Source of the DNA: Pseudomonas sp. BBP2017
GTDB lineage: Bacteria; Pseudomonadota; Gammaproteobacteria; Pseudomonadales; Pseudomonadaceae
Direction of reading: 5' to 3'
NCBI RefSeq assembly: GCF_003024385.1
Contig: NZ_PVZN01000002.1
Coordinates: 496,001 to 560,000 of the forward strand
DNA length: 64,000 nucleotides
The translations under genes and the position numbers were made by a program. This document shows, in pieces, positions 1 through 7,822 of the stretch. The notes under the pieces are model-generated. The model did not search any database and was not told the DNA's origin. It was given only the letters and a program-made list of their open reading frames with translations. How positions within the stretch are numbered: position 1 is the first letter of the stretch; the number at the start of each line of letters is the position of its first letter.

Positions 1-457
1 AAATGACCAGGGCGGCGGTCAAGAGGATCAACCCGTCGCGTACTTCAGTTTCAGTCAATTGGTGCAGGGCAAAGCGATGCAGCTCCTGGCGAAAGGCCAG
101 GATCACGGTGAGCACGACGCTGACCGCAACAGCCAGTCCTGGCTGCTCATGGCTCAAGGCACCGAGCATCAAGACAAACAGCAGGGCGATTTCGCTGGTG
201 ATGCCCGGATCCTCGCCCTGGTGTTTCCAATAGGCAACGGCAACGAGGATCGCCAGGGCAATGGTCATGATGCCCACTAGCATCGCGCCCGCCACGGCCA
301 TGCAGACATAACCCAGTACGGAGGTAATGGCAAAGGTTCTAAGACCGGCAAAGGCGCGATGTTCGTCGCTACCTTTCTTGCGCTCACGCTCCAGACCAAC
401 AAGCATCCCTACGCCCAGGGCGGCAGCCAGATGGGTGATGTTCAGGGCTTCAAGCAT
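1..457 (-). CDS. MgtC/SapB-family (DUF4010-type) membrane protein, 3' end outside window
   Basis: The reverse strand reads an open frame from the ATG at 455-457 to the window edge, giving about 152 residues. It opens with a short N-terminal helix and then the stretch GMLVGLERERKKG followed by RAFAGLRTF, the MgtC/SapB signature. At least three more hydrophobic segments follow (VLGYVCMAVAGAML, MTIALAILVAVAYW, EIALLFVLMLGAL). The family is integral to the inner membrane; DUF4010 members are longer than the part seen here, so the C-terminus lies outside. The function of DUF4010 proteins is not established, so none is assigned. It runs in the same direction as the FNR-type regulator upstream, separated by about 50 bp. 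Confidence 0.8.
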   Translation of the reverse strand, partial: MLEALNITHLAAALGVGMLVGLERERKKGSDEHRAFAGLRTFAITSVLGYVCMAVAGAMLVGIMTIALAILVAVAYWKHQGEDPGITSEIALLFVLMLGALSHEQPGLAVAVSVVLTVILAFRQELHRFALHQLTETEVRDGLILLTAALVI

Positions 458-508
458 GGTAGTCGCAGCGAAGCACGCATAGCCGTATTCGCATAGGTGG
501 CCAAAGGC

Positions 509-1306
509 TCACATTGATGCCGCACAGTGATGTCCGTAGCCATGTTCCAGGGCCTTCAGGGCGGGCATGTTCAAAATTTCCACGGTGCGTCCACCGAATG
601 TGACTATCTCCAGCTGGCGCAGGTGAGCGATGGACCTGCAAATGGTTTCAAGCCTCAGCCCGAGGTAGGACGCAATGTCATCTCTGGACATGCGTAAGAC
701 AAAGCCATGGGCCGAGAAACCACGCTCGGCGTAGCGTTTGGACAAGCCTAGTAGAAAGCTGGCCAAACGCTCTTCGGCCGAGAAGTTGCACATCATCAAC
801 AGTCGCTTATGGTCGCGGACGATTTCACTGCTCAGTAGTCTGTTGAGGCTTTGCTGCAGGAACGGGAATTCGTGGGCCAGTGTTTCAAGGCGTTTGTAGG
901 GAATCAGGCAGACTTCACTATCTTCCAGCGCAAACGCACAGCAAACATGCCGGTTGGTACTGATCGCATCACACCCCATGATGTCGCCTGGCATCCAGAA
1001 GTTGGTGACAAGCCCTTGTCCTTCTACATTGGTAAAACAGGTCTTGAAACTGCCAAAGCGAACCGCATAGAGGAACTCCAACGGATCGCTGGCCTGATAC
1101 AGGCCGCCTCCTTTGTTGATCCGTATCCGCTGGCTGATCAACTCACTGAAACGGTCATTGCCTTGTCTGGACAGGCCTGTCGGAAGGCACAGTGCCCTGA
1201 CCCGGCAGTCGTTGCAGGCCGTCTTGTATGAAAGCAAGTCAACTGGACAAGCCAACCCTATGGGCTGACTGACTTTTTCACTGACGACATTCAATGAGCT
1301 ATGCAT
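509..1306 (-). CDS. FNR/Anr-type oxygen-sensing transcriptional regulator
   Basis: 265 residues with the cyclic-nucleotide-type beta-roll, a dimerisation helix and a C-terminal HTH of the Crp/Fnr family. Cysteines at 31, 34 and 40 (CNDCRVRALC) and at 133 (SEVCLIPY) keep the spacing of the four [4Fe-4S] ligands of E. coli FNR, including the 93-residue gap before the last one, so oxygen sensing is likely. The recognition helix reads LETICRS: the E and R of the FNR consensus E-x2-S-R are kept, but the serine is cysteine (C223). The start has a GGAGG six bases upstream and overlaps the preceding small gene. FNR-like boxes at several promoters nearby are plausible targets. It is probably an Anr paralog rather than the main Anr. 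Confidence 0.88.
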   Translation of the reverse strand: MHSSLNVVSEKVSQPIGLACPVDLLSYKTACNDCRVRALCLPTGLSRQGNDRFSELISQRIRINKGGGLYQASDPLEFLYAVRFGSFKTCFTNVEGQGLVTNFWMPGDIMGCDAISTNRHVCCAFALEDSEVCLIPYKRLETLAHEFPFLQQSLNRLLSSEIVRDHKRLLMMCNFSAEERLASFLLGLSKRYAERGFSAHGFVLRMSRDDIASYLGLRLETICRSIAHLRQLEIVTFGGRTVEILNMPALKALEHGYGHHCAASM

Positions 1307-1556
1307 CTCTCACCTCCACCACGTCCCTGGATGAACCTGGCAGGGCGAGTGGGTCATTTGGATGACTGTAAGTGAACGTAGGACGTGTCGAGGGCATGCG
1401 CGCAAGCATCGACAAGGAGTGCGGAGCGTTGAGACGGGTGTTGAGTCGATCAACAAAGTCTGTCGCCTCGTCAAGACTGCGAAAACTCACCTCCCAAACA
1501 TCCAGATGAACCCACCAGCGGTCCAGTCGCGGATGTCGCTCAATGTAAACGTTCAT
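1299..1556 (-). CDS. Small conserved-looking hypothetical protein
   Basis: 85 residues if the ATG at 1554-1556 is used. That ATG overlaps the stop of the Hsp20-like gene (ATGA) and has GGAG eight bases upstream. The sequence starts MNVYIERHPRLDRWWVHLDVWEVSFRS and contains DEATDFVDRLN, suggesting a small alpha/beta fold. No signal peptide or membrane segment is seen, and no family is recognised. It is translationally linked on both sides (Hsp20-like upstream, FNR-type regulator downstream), so it is probably co-expressed with them. Confidence 0.6.
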   Translation of the reverse strand: MNVYIERHPRLDRWWVHLDVWEVSFRSLDEATDFVDRLNTRLNAPHSLSMLARMPSTRPTFTYSHPNDPLALPGSSRDVVEVRDA

Positions 1557-2047
1557 TGATGGTACTCCGTCGTTGACGCAGGGGTGTGCATCAGGTGCCA
1601 TTTGCGTGAATGTTGTTTGGGTACGCTGAAGATCAGTTGCCCCTGACGGTAGTGGAGGGTGAAATGGTCAAGATCCATCGATGGCGGGATGGCGCGTGAT
1701 GAACTGAACCAGCCGCACTCAGGCGAAACACCTGTTGTTGAAGCGTGTGAAGGTTCCTGTAGCACCCAACCGCTCAGCGTGAATTGCTTGGGGGTAATCC
1801 CTATCTGCAGACTATCGATACCGACAGTTTGCAAGTCCGCTGTCACTGTGAACTGATGACCGCTATGCCTGACTAATAGTGCGGGCTGCTCAGGCAAGCC
1901 GACTTCGCGGCGCAACATCAATTCAAGATCCGGGGCACGGCGTTTGCGCGTGTGACCCAAAAAGCTGAACAGGCGATGTCTAGCTTGGAGTAGCGCCGCG
2001 TCAGGTGTCAGCCGCGGTAACAACGACAGCAAGAGTAATTTAAGCAT
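1553..2047 (-). CDS. Divergent Hsp20/alpha-crystallin-family small heat shock protein
   Basis: 164 residues from the ATG at 2047, chosen because it has GGGAG eight bases upstream; a GTG at 2131 would add 28 residues without a clear ribosome site. The C-terminal half shows the alpha-crystallin pattern: FTVTADLQTVGIDSLQIGIT, then KQFTLSGWV, and later SSRAIPPSMDLDHFTLHYRQ followed by LIFSVPK, which matches the ACD beta-strands and the usual F-R-x-LP...G-x-L-x-V-x-x-PK ending. The N-terminal half is unusual and leucine-rich. It is likely an ATP-independent holdase. It heads a three-gene set with the small protein and the FNR-type regulator, and an FNR-like box lies about 190 bp upstream. Confidence 0.7.
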   Translation of the reverse strand: MLKLLLLSLLPRLTPDAALLQARHRLFSFLGHTRKRRAPDLELMLRREVGLPEQPALLVRHSGHQFTVTADLQTVGIDSLQIGITPKQFTLSGWVLQEPSHASTTGVSPECGWFSSSRAIPPSMDLDHFTLHYRQGQLIFSVPKQHSRKWHLMHTPASTTEYHQ

Positions 2048-2237
2048 TTGGCGCGCTCCCCATTCGATTGAATCAGGAACAGCGTCCTTGCCAGGTGGGT
2101 CTTCGTCGTCGAGTTTGAGCCGGTGAGTCACCCGCGGCCCAAGATAAATGCGCCCGCATGGTAACCATGGCGACGGTTCCTCATTGGGGGAGTAGCGTCA
2201 CTCTTTGCTTAGGGTGCGCCAATAAGCGGCGAATCAA

Positions 2238-2251
2238 TTGATCCTGATCAA
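2238..2251. promoter_or_regulatory. FNR/Anr box, perfect palindrome
   Basis: TTGATCCTGATCAA matches the FNR consensus TTGAT-N4-ATCAA without mismatch. It sits in the divergent region about 190 bp upstream of both flanking start codons, so either direction could use it. Confidence 0.75.
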
Positions 2252-2358
2252 GGAATCAGGCCCGTTTTTTTTGTGTTCGGGCTACCGTGCGTCGGGCCGT
2301 ACCGGTTGTTGTGCCTCCATCACCGGTCCGCGTGTTTCACCTGGCTTGCAGCGTGTTC

Positions 2359-2372
2359 TTGATACAGGTCAA
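2359..2372 (+). promoter_or_regulatory. Anr-type box upstream of universal stress gene
   Basis: TTGATACAGGTCAA fits the Pseudomonas Anr/Dnr form TTGAT-N4-GTCAA. It lies 65 bp upstream of the start codon at 2437, a distance compatible with class II activation around -41.5. Confidence 0.75.
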
Positions 2373-2436
2373 ACACACCCTGTTGGACGGATGCAGGATG
2401 GAATGTACCTACTCATCGCTTAGTGCGAGGTGTGCC

Positions 2437-3363
2437 ATGTCCGACTACCAACGCTTGTTGTTTATCGCCCCCCCTTTGATGCAGCGTACTGACGCCTTTG
2501 ACCGTGCTGCCGCCTTGGCAAAAGCCAAAGGCATTGCATTGCATATCGTGGCGTTTGATTACCTGGAGGGGCTTGCCACCGCTGGGCTGGTCAATGAGCA
2601 GGCACTGGCCGTGATGCGTCAGGCCTATGTCGAAAAGCACCGTGAGTGGCTGGAATCCCAAGCCGTGTCCCTGCGTAGGAACGGGCTTACGGTCACCACT
2701 GAAGTTGTCTGGGTGAACAATGTCCTGGACGAAATCCTGACTCATCTGAAGGAGCAGCCGTTTGCGATGGTGGTCAAGGATATAGTGCATGAGTCGCGCC
2801 TGATGCGGGCGATGTTCACGACACTCGATGTGCGGCTGCTACGGGAGTGCTCGGTGCCTTTGCATTTTCTCGACAAGACCAGTCACGCCATGCCTCGCAA
2901 GGTGCTCGCTGCTGTAGACCTGTCACGTCCCGAGGACCAGTTCCAAGGGTTCAATGACCGCATCATCAATGAAGCATTGAAATTAGCCATGCAGTGCAAA
3001 GCTCAGGTAGAGATCCTCTATGCCTACGATTTGACCTCCATGCAAACGGAGGCCGAAAATCTTGGGCATAAATCGTTCTGGTTTGGCTCAAATATTGCCG
3101 AAAGCCTGCATGAAGCCCAGAGCGAGGCCTTCAGGGAGCTGGCCGAACGCAATGGCATTGAACCGGAGGCGTGTCACATGATCATGGGCGATCCGGCAAA
3201 AGTCTTGACGATTTTCTGCGAGGCCCAAGGCATCGACATCGTCGTCATGGGGCGGATTCATCACCGCGGCTTGGCCAAGTATGTCGGCAGCACGGTTGAA
3301 CGGGTACTGTACAAAATGCCAAGCAGTGTACTGGTTATCACCCCACAGCCCCCCGTCGTCTGA
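2437..3363 (+). CDS. Universal stress protein, tandem UspA domains
   Basis: 308 residues from the ATG at 2437, preceded by GAGG seven bases upstream; earlier in-frame starts lie upstream of the Anr box and lack a ribosome site. Two UspA domains are fused (about residues 1-145 and 150-305), as in UspE. The second keeps the nucleotide-binding loop (VVMGRIHHRG, then YVGSTVERVL). The first domain ends with VVKDIVHESRLMRAMFTTLDVRLLRECSVPL, which is typical of UspE-like proteins. Cytoplasmic, and probably involved in anaerobic or stationary survival. An Anr-type box upstream and an FNR-type regulator next door support oxygen control. A long hairpin follows the stop. Confidence 0.9.
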   Translation: MSDYQRLLFIAPPLMQRTDAFDRAAALAKAKGIALHIVAFDYLEGLATAGLVNEQALAVMRQAYVEKHREWLESQAVSLRRNGLTVTTEVVWVNNVLDEILTHLKEQPFAMVVKDIVHESRLMRAMFTTLDVRLLRECSVPLHFLDKTSHAMPRKVLAAVDLSRPEDQFQGFNDRIINEALKLAMQCKAQVEILYAYDLTSMQTEAENLGHKSFWFGSNIAESLHEAQSEAFRELAERNGIEPEACHMIMGDPAKVLTIFCEAQGIDIVVMGRIHHRGLAKYVGSTVERVLYKMPSSVLVITPQPPVV

Positions 3364-3372
3364 CACACCAGT

Positions 3373-3411
3373 TGCCTCAGTGCGGCTTGCGGATCAAGCC
3401 ACGCTGAGGCA
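3373..3411. terminator. Bidirectional hairpin terminator between convergent genes
   Basis: An inverted repeat with arms TGCCTCAG and CTGAGGCA and an inner stem GGCTTG/CAAGCC around a five-base loop. It lies between the convergent universal stress gene and the acetyltransferase gene. There is no long T-run, so its strength is uncertain. Confidence 0.65.
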
Positions 3412-3416
3412 CTTGG

Positions 3417-3965
3417 TTATCGTTGTAAGTCCAGCTCATGGATGATTTCACTGACGTCTCCGGCCAGGTAGCGCGATGAAAAACCGAGTGCTTTAGCAAG
3501 CCGGTGCATGCCGTAGTTGCTGGACAAGTCACGTGAAGTCATGCAGGCATAGCCATTGCTGCGCGCGGCGGTGATCAAGTGATTCATCAATAATCTGCCT
3601 AGGCCCTTTCGCTGCCAATGCGCGTTGACGGCAACCGCACATTCGCAATTCTTGCTGCCGGGGACTGCGGCATAGCGGCTCTCGCCGATCTGGCGCAGTT
3701 GACCACCATCATGCACCAACGCGACATACGCCATGCGTCGGTGGTAGTCCACATCCGCCAACTGTTCAAATAGCGAAGATGTCTTCCCGCTAAAGCCAGC
3801 CAGGAAGCGAAAGCGCCGCGACTCGTAAGGCACTTGCCCAACGAACTGATGATCCCGTTCATGGTCTGACTCGCTCAAGGGGCGAATCAGTACTGCAGTG
3901 CCGTCGCTCAACGATTCAATCCAGTGTTCCTTGCATAGGTCGCGGTTATCCAGATCGTTACTCAT
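3417..3965 (-). CDS. GNAT-family N-acetyltransferase
   Basis: 182 residues. The acetyl-CoA binding motif A is clear (NAHWQRKGLGRLLMNHL, the Q/R-x2-G-x-G loop around residue 118), preceded by beta-strand ECAVAV and followed by GYACMTS. The ATG has AGGAGA seven bases upstream. A second, clearly related GNAT gene lies at 7153-7725: both share HWIE.L.DG..VLIRPL near the N-terminus and the ESR.FRFL block. These resemble the free-standing C-terminal domain of Pat/YfiQ-type protein acetyltransferases; whether the substrate is a protein lysine or a small molecule cannot be told. It is divergent from the next universal stress gene, with two FNR-like boxes between them. Confidence 0.85.
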   Translation of the reverse strand: MSNDLDNRDLCKEHWIESLSDGTAVLIRPLSESDHERDHQFVGQVPYESRRFRFLAGFSGKTSSLFEQLADVDYHRRMAYVALVHDGGQLRQIGESRYAAVPGSKNCECAVAVNAHWQRKGLGRLLMNHLITAARSNGYACMTSRDLSSNYGMHRLAKALGFSSRYLAGDVSEIIHELDLQR

Positions 3966-4040
3966 CGCGTTCTCCTGGGCTGTTCTTCTCTAATGGAACT
4001 GCCTGCTGCTGTTGTTGTACTGCGCGCGAGCAACCCTGTT

Positions 4041-4054
4041 CTGATTTGCATCAA
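4041..4054. promoter_or_regulatory. FNR/Anr-like box, one mismatch
   Basis: CTGATTTGCATCAA differs from TTGAT-N4-ATCAA at one base. It is closer to the acetyltransferase start at 3965 (about 75 bp), so it may serve that direction. Confidence 0.55.
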
Positions 4055-4077
4055 CTTCGTAGCGTGTCACCGCCTTT

Positions 4078-4091
4078 CTGATCAAAATCAA
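4078..4091. promoter_or_regulatory. FNR/Anr-like box, one mismatch
   Basis: CTGATCAAAATCAA differs from the consensus at one base and lies 37 bp from the previous box, 84 bp upstream of the universal stress gene at 4175. The pair fits a divergent promoter with one site per direction. Confidence 0.6.
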
Positions 4092-4174
4092 GTCCGATGC
4101 ATGCTCAAGGTACAGAATTCAATACCTGAGCGGTGTTTCCGGGCACCAATCGATAACAGAAATGGAGGTGGGCG

Positions 4175-5086
4175 ATGAGTCAGTACCAACAACTGTTGTT
4201 GCTGGCACGGGACGCCGATTTGACTTCTCCTGCAGCGCAGCGTGCCAGGGCCCTGGCTAAAACGACGGGGGCAGGCTTGCATGTCCTGGGCGTTTTCGAG
4301 CCCCAAGGGCTGAGCAACTGGCGGGAAGAAAAAGAGGTTGAAGAACAAATCGCCGAGCAGTTCTCACGGTACCGCAACCGGTTGTCCGATGTGGTGGAGA
4401 GATTACGCGCAGATCACACCCATACGACCAGCCAGGCAATACTTTCCGATGATCCGGTAAAGGACGTGCTTGATTGCCTGTTCGAGCTTCGGCCCGACAT
4501 GGTCATCAAAGACACTGAAGACGTTTCAGCGCTCAGACGAGTGTTTGCAGCGTCCTTCGATACACAGCTGGTACGGGCGAGCCCGGTACCGGTTCATCTC
4601 GTCCCGGCGGGTAGTGCACCTGTGCCCAAGGTAATCCTGGCTGCGGTTGATACGTCCCTTTCGGCGCAACAGAACGACTTCAACCACACAATCATCCGCG
4701 CAGCCATCGCCATGGCGCTGCAGTGCGATGCTCAGTTGCACCTGGTGTGTGCCTATGACATCTCGCCTGTTTTCGTTGCCGATGCCAGTGCAGCGCTGGA
4801 CTGGGTTGAAGAATTCATAGCGGCATTACGCGAACCCTATGACGAACTGGCCGATGCCTACGGTGTTACCGCGCAGTGTCGACACTTTGTTCAAGGGGCG
4901 CCGGTCGCTGTCATTGGCGACATGGTGCGTCATCTGGCGGTTGATGTCGTGGTCATGGGGGTGGTTCAACCCAAAGGGCTGGGCAAACTGCTCGGCGACA
5001 CGACCGAACGGATAGTCTCCTCGGGGCTATGCGCAGTACTGGCGGTTAATCCCGGCATTGACAAGGGCGATGCAGCCACTGATTGA
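4175..5086 (+). CDS. Universal stress protein, tandem UspA domains (second copy)
   Basis: 303 residues; ATG with GGAGG upstream. It has two UspA domains, like the 2437 gene, and the same order of motifs (DMVIKDTEDVSALRRVFAASFDTQLVRASPVPVHLV closing domain 1; VVVMGVVQPKG then GDTTERIVSSG closing domain 2). It is more distant from the first copy than a recent duplication would be. Ten bases downstream begins a beta-CASP metallo-hydrolase and then a membrane protein, so the three form an operon, probably under the FNR-like boxes upstream. Confidence 0.9.
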   Translation: MSQYQQLLLLARDADLTSPAAQRARALAKTTGAGLHVLGVFEPQGLSNWREEKEVEEQIAEQFSRYRNRLSDVVERLRADHTHTTSQAILSDDPVKDVLDCLFELRPDMVIKDTEDVSALRRVFAASFDTQLVRASPVPVHLVPAGSAPVPKVILAAVDTSLSAQQNDFNHTIIRAAIAMALQCDAQLHLVCAYDISPVFVADASAALDWVEEFIAALREPYDELADAYGVTAQCRHFVQGAPVAVIGDMVRHLAVDVVVMGVVQPKGLGKLLGDTTERIVSSGLCAVLAVNPGIDKGDAATD

Positions 5087-5096
5087 GGGTCACATC

Positions 5097-6500
5097 ATGC
5101 AGCTCACTTTTCTTGGAGGCACAGGTACGGTCACCGGTAGTAAGTACCTGCTCCAGCACGACACTACGCGGGTGCTCATCGATTGTGGACTGTTCCAGGG
5201 TTACAAGCAGCTGCGCTTGCGCAACTGGGCAGCGCTGCCCTTGCCGGCAGATCAAGTCGATGCAGTTGTGCTGACTCACGCACACCTGGATCACAGCGGC
5301 TATTTACCGGTACTGGTTCGCAACGGTTTTCGTGGGCCGATCTATGCAACAGCGGCCACCTGTGAGCTGGCCAGGATCCTGTTGCTCGACAGTGGTCGCC
5401 TGCAGGAAGAGGAAGCCGACTATGCCAACCGGCGGGGTTATTCCAGGCATCATCCTGCCCAGGCACTTTACACCGAAGAGGAGGCCAAACGGGCCCTTGC
5501 ACAACTGCGGCCGCTGGAGCTGCATCATCAAGTCGAGATCGTCGAGGGGCTGAAGGTATACCTGCGTTCAGCCGGGCACATCCTCGGCGCGGCAACGGTT
5601 GAAGTGCAGGTGCAAGGCCAAACCCTGGTGTTTTCTGGTGATCTGGGGCGCCCCAATGACCCCGTCATGAAAGCGCCAGAGCTGATTGAGCACGCAGACA
5701 TTCTTCTGGTCGAGTCCACGTATGGCGATCGGCAGCACCCCAAAGAGCCGCCAGAGCAGTACCTGGCCGATGTCATCAATCAAACGTTGTTACGCCATGG
5801 CATCACCCTGGTGCCGTCATTTGCCGTCGGTCGGGCTCAACTGTTGATGTATTACCTGTATGCGCTGAAGAAGGCGCATCTGATTCCGGATATTCCGGTT
5901 TACCTCAACAGCCCTATGGCCTCGGATACAACGGCGTTGTATCAACGTTTTCACCATGAACATCGTCTGTCTGCCGAGGCGTGTGCAGCGATGTGCCATA
6001 GCACCCATATCATTCGCACCGTCGACGAATCCAGGCACCTTGACCAACTGCGCGACCCCGCAGTGATCATCGCCGCCAGTGGCATGGCAACCGGGGGCAG
6101 GGTGTTGTATCACCTCAAGGCGCTGGCGCCCAATCCACGCAATACCTTGCTTTTTTCCGGCTTTCAGGCCGGTGGTACACGCGGCGCGGACATCATTGCC
6201 GGGGTACGGACAATCCGTATGCACGGTGAAGATGTTCCGATACGTGCACAGGTGTTTGCCATGGAGAGTCTGTCGGCGCATGCCGATGCTGATGAGATCA
6301 TGCAATGGCTGCGCGGCTTCAAGAAGCCTCCACGGCATACCTTTGTCGTACATGGTGAACCCCATGCAGCCGATACGTTGCGCCGGCGTATCAGCCTGGA
6401 GCTCGGTTGGTCGGTTTCAGTGCCCGAGCACCTTGAAAGCGTATCGCTCGATCCCGACGCGCCACAGCAGTTAGAGAAAACGGGCAGGTTCGCAAGCTAA
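5097..6500 (+). CDS. MBL-fold/beta-CASP RNA-processing-type hydrolase
   Basis: 467 residues from the ATG at 5097 (GAGGG upstream; an earlier in-frame start lies inside the previous gene). The metallo-beta-lactamase zinc motif HAHLDH is at 61-66, preceded by the N-terminal FLGGTGTVTGSKYLL strand pair typical of CPSF73-like bacterial proteins. The beta-CASP motifs follow: VESTYGDR, PSFAVGRAQ, IAASGMATGGR, and the C-terminal SAHAD and VVHGEP. Family members are endo/exoribonucleases in the cytoplasm; in Pseudomonas they are often found with universal stress genes. A decayed copy of the last 29 codons is found at 37531-37620. Confidence 0.9.
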   Translation: MQLTFLGGTGTVTGSKYLLQHDTTRVLIDCGLFQGYKQLRLRNWAALPLPADQVDAVVLTHAHLDHSGYLPVLVRNGFRGPIYATAATCELARILLLDSGRLQEEEADYANRRGYSRHHPAQALYTEEEAKRALAQLRPLELHHQVEIVEGLKVYLRSAGHILGAATVEVQVQGQTLVFSGDLGRPNDPVMKAPELIEHADILLVESTYGDRQHPKEPPEQYLADVINQTLLRHGITLVPSFAVGRAQLLMYYLYALKKAHLIPDIPVYLNSPMASDTTALYQRFHHEHRLSAEACAAMCHSTHIIRTVDESRHLDQLRDPAVIIAASGMATGGRVLYHLKALAPNPRNTLLFSGFQAGGTRGADIIAGVRTIRMHGEDVPIRAQVFAMESLSAHADADEIMQWLRGFKKPPRHTFVVHGEPHAADTLRRRISLELGWSVSVPEHLESVSLDPDAPQQLEKTGRFAS

Positions 6501-6510
6501 GGGCCAGGCC

Positions 6511-7164
6511 ATGAACGCGACCAGTAAAGAGAAACTCACTGCCTGGCTGAAAAGGCCACGAGGCAGCTTCGGCATCGTCGCCGCCGTGGTCAGTTTTGTG
6601 CTGTTGGCGTCTATCGCAACCGGGTTCGAGGGCGTTGCAGCGCTGGTTACAGCCAAACCGTGGATCCTGCTGGGGTTTGTTGCGATCAGCCTGGCCATAG
6701 GCGTCGTTGTGCAACACCGTTACACCCTGCTGGTGGGCAAAGCGATCTTCAGCCCTGGTGCTAAAGGGTGGCGGCAGACGATGGAGCGTCTTTCAACCTG
6801 GGCGAAGGAGTCGAACATTGCGTTGTGTTTGTTGATAGCAGTAGGGGTGGGTTACCCGACCACATTGTATTTTGCCGCCCGCTCAGTGCGCACCATCGTT
6901 GCGGCCTGTGAAGTCAACCTCAGTGACAAACTTGGGTTGCCGGGCGAGGGAGAACGATCGATCCCTATCGCTTCGCCCCTCTGCGCGTGCCTGTCTCAAC
7001 TTTTTTTAGACAGAAATGGCGTATTGCGGCTCGCGCTGTTCAACACCTCGGTCCTTGATGTCACTGATTTTCAGGGCATTACCGAAGAGGACGAGCAGCA
7101 ATGTCTGAACCGTGTGATTCCAGCGGGGCAGTTGCCCACCCCGCAAGCCTCGTCAAGTCAATGA
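6511..7164 (+). CDS. Hypothetical inner-membrane protein
   Basis: 217 residues with three hydrophobic segments (about 19-42, 50-70 and 100-122) and a soluble C-terminal part rich in acidic residues near the end. No family is recognised. It starts 10 bp after the beta-CASP hydrolase and is presumably in that operon. Its 3' end overlaps the convergent acetyltransferase gene by 12 bp. Confidence 0.7.
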   Translation: MNATSKEKLTAWLKRPRGSFGIVAAVVSFVLLASIATGFEGVAALVTAKPWILLGFVAISLAIGVVVQHRYTLLVGKAIFSPGAKGWRQTMERLSTWAKESNIALCLLIAVGVGYPTTLYFAARSVRTIVAACEVNLSDKLGLPGEGERSIPIASPLCACLSQLFLDRNGVLRLALFNTSVLDVTDFQGITEEDEQQCLNRVIPAGQLPTPQASSSQ

Positions 7165-7725
7165 AAGGCGATGGATGACCTGGCAGCTGTCGTCGGGGTC
7201 ACGGGAGGTCGAAAAGCCCAGGTCGCGAGCCAATTCGTGCATCGCCGTATTGGCGGCGGAGTCGATTGAATACATCGTTGTGTAGCCGTTGGACCGCGCC
7301 TTGTCGATCAGGTGGCCAAGCAGCAGCGAGCCCAGGCCGCGATGTTGCCACTGATCATCAACGGTCACCGCACATTCACATTCACCGGGTTGGGCGCACG
7401 CGGCATAGCGGCTGATCCCCACCTCCTGCAGTTCACCATTGACGTGGGCCAATGCGACATACGCCATATGTTGACGCTGATCGATGGTCATCAGTTGATC
7501 AAGCATGGCCTCTCCAGGCTCCTTGATCTGGCACAGGAAGCGAAAGTGCCGAGACTCGGGCGAAAGGCGCATGATGAAGGCTTTTTCGCGCTCGCGATCC
7601 TCGGCACGCAATGGCCTGATGAGAACGTGCCCGCCATCCTTAAGCGGCTCGATCCAATGTTCGCCTACTTGAGGAGCAAAGGCAGGGGTGGAAGGTGATT
7701 GTGCAGTGGATTGAACAGGTGCCAT
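7153..7725 (-). CDS. GNAT-family N-acetyltransferase (paralog)
   Basis: 190 residues; ATG with GGAG nine bases upstream. Motif A reads DDQWQHRGLGSLLLGHL and is preceded by ECECAVTV. The order of motifs matches the GNAT gene at 3417-3965 throughout, with an extra Ser/Pro/Ala-rich N-terminus of about 20 residues. Substrate unknown. An Anr-type box lies about 73 bp upstream of the start, so it likely shares low-oxygen control with its paralog. Confidence 0.85.
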   Translation of the reverse strand: MAPVQSTAQSPSTPAFAPQVGEHWIEPLKDGGHVLIRPLRAEDREREKAFIMRLSPESRHFRFLCQIKEPGEAMLDQLMTIDQRQHMAYVALAHVNGELQEVGISRYAACAQPGECECAVTVDDQWQHRGLGSLLLGHLIDKARSNGYTTMYSIDSAANTAMHELARDLGFSTSRDPDDSCQVIHRLSLT

Positions 7726-7797
7726 GGGATTTACTCCGAAGGGGGGGGAGGTTCATAAAGCACCCTTACTTATTTACACCTGTCCAGCCGCCCCTGT

Positions 7798-7811
7798 TTG
7801 ATGCAGGTCAA
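7798..7811 (-). promoter_or_regulatory. Anr-type box upstream of acetyltransferase
   Basis: TTGATGCAGGTCAA fits TTGAT-N4-GTCAA and is nearly the same as the box at 2359-2372 (shared TTGAT..CAGGTCAAAC). It lies in the 97-bp gap upstream of the minus-strand acetyltransferase gene. Confidence 0.7.
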
Positions 7812-7822
7812 ACGCAAGGCAT

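Larger units (their letters stand above)
2048..2436. promoter_or_regulatory. Divergent promoter region between Hsp20-like operon and universal stress protein
   Basis: 389 bp without a gene. It separates the minus-strand Hsp20/small-protein/FNR-type operon from the plus-strand universal stress gene. It carries two FNR/Anr-type boxes, listed separately, which suggests that both directions respond to low oxygen. No other structure was recognised. Confidence 0.7.
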
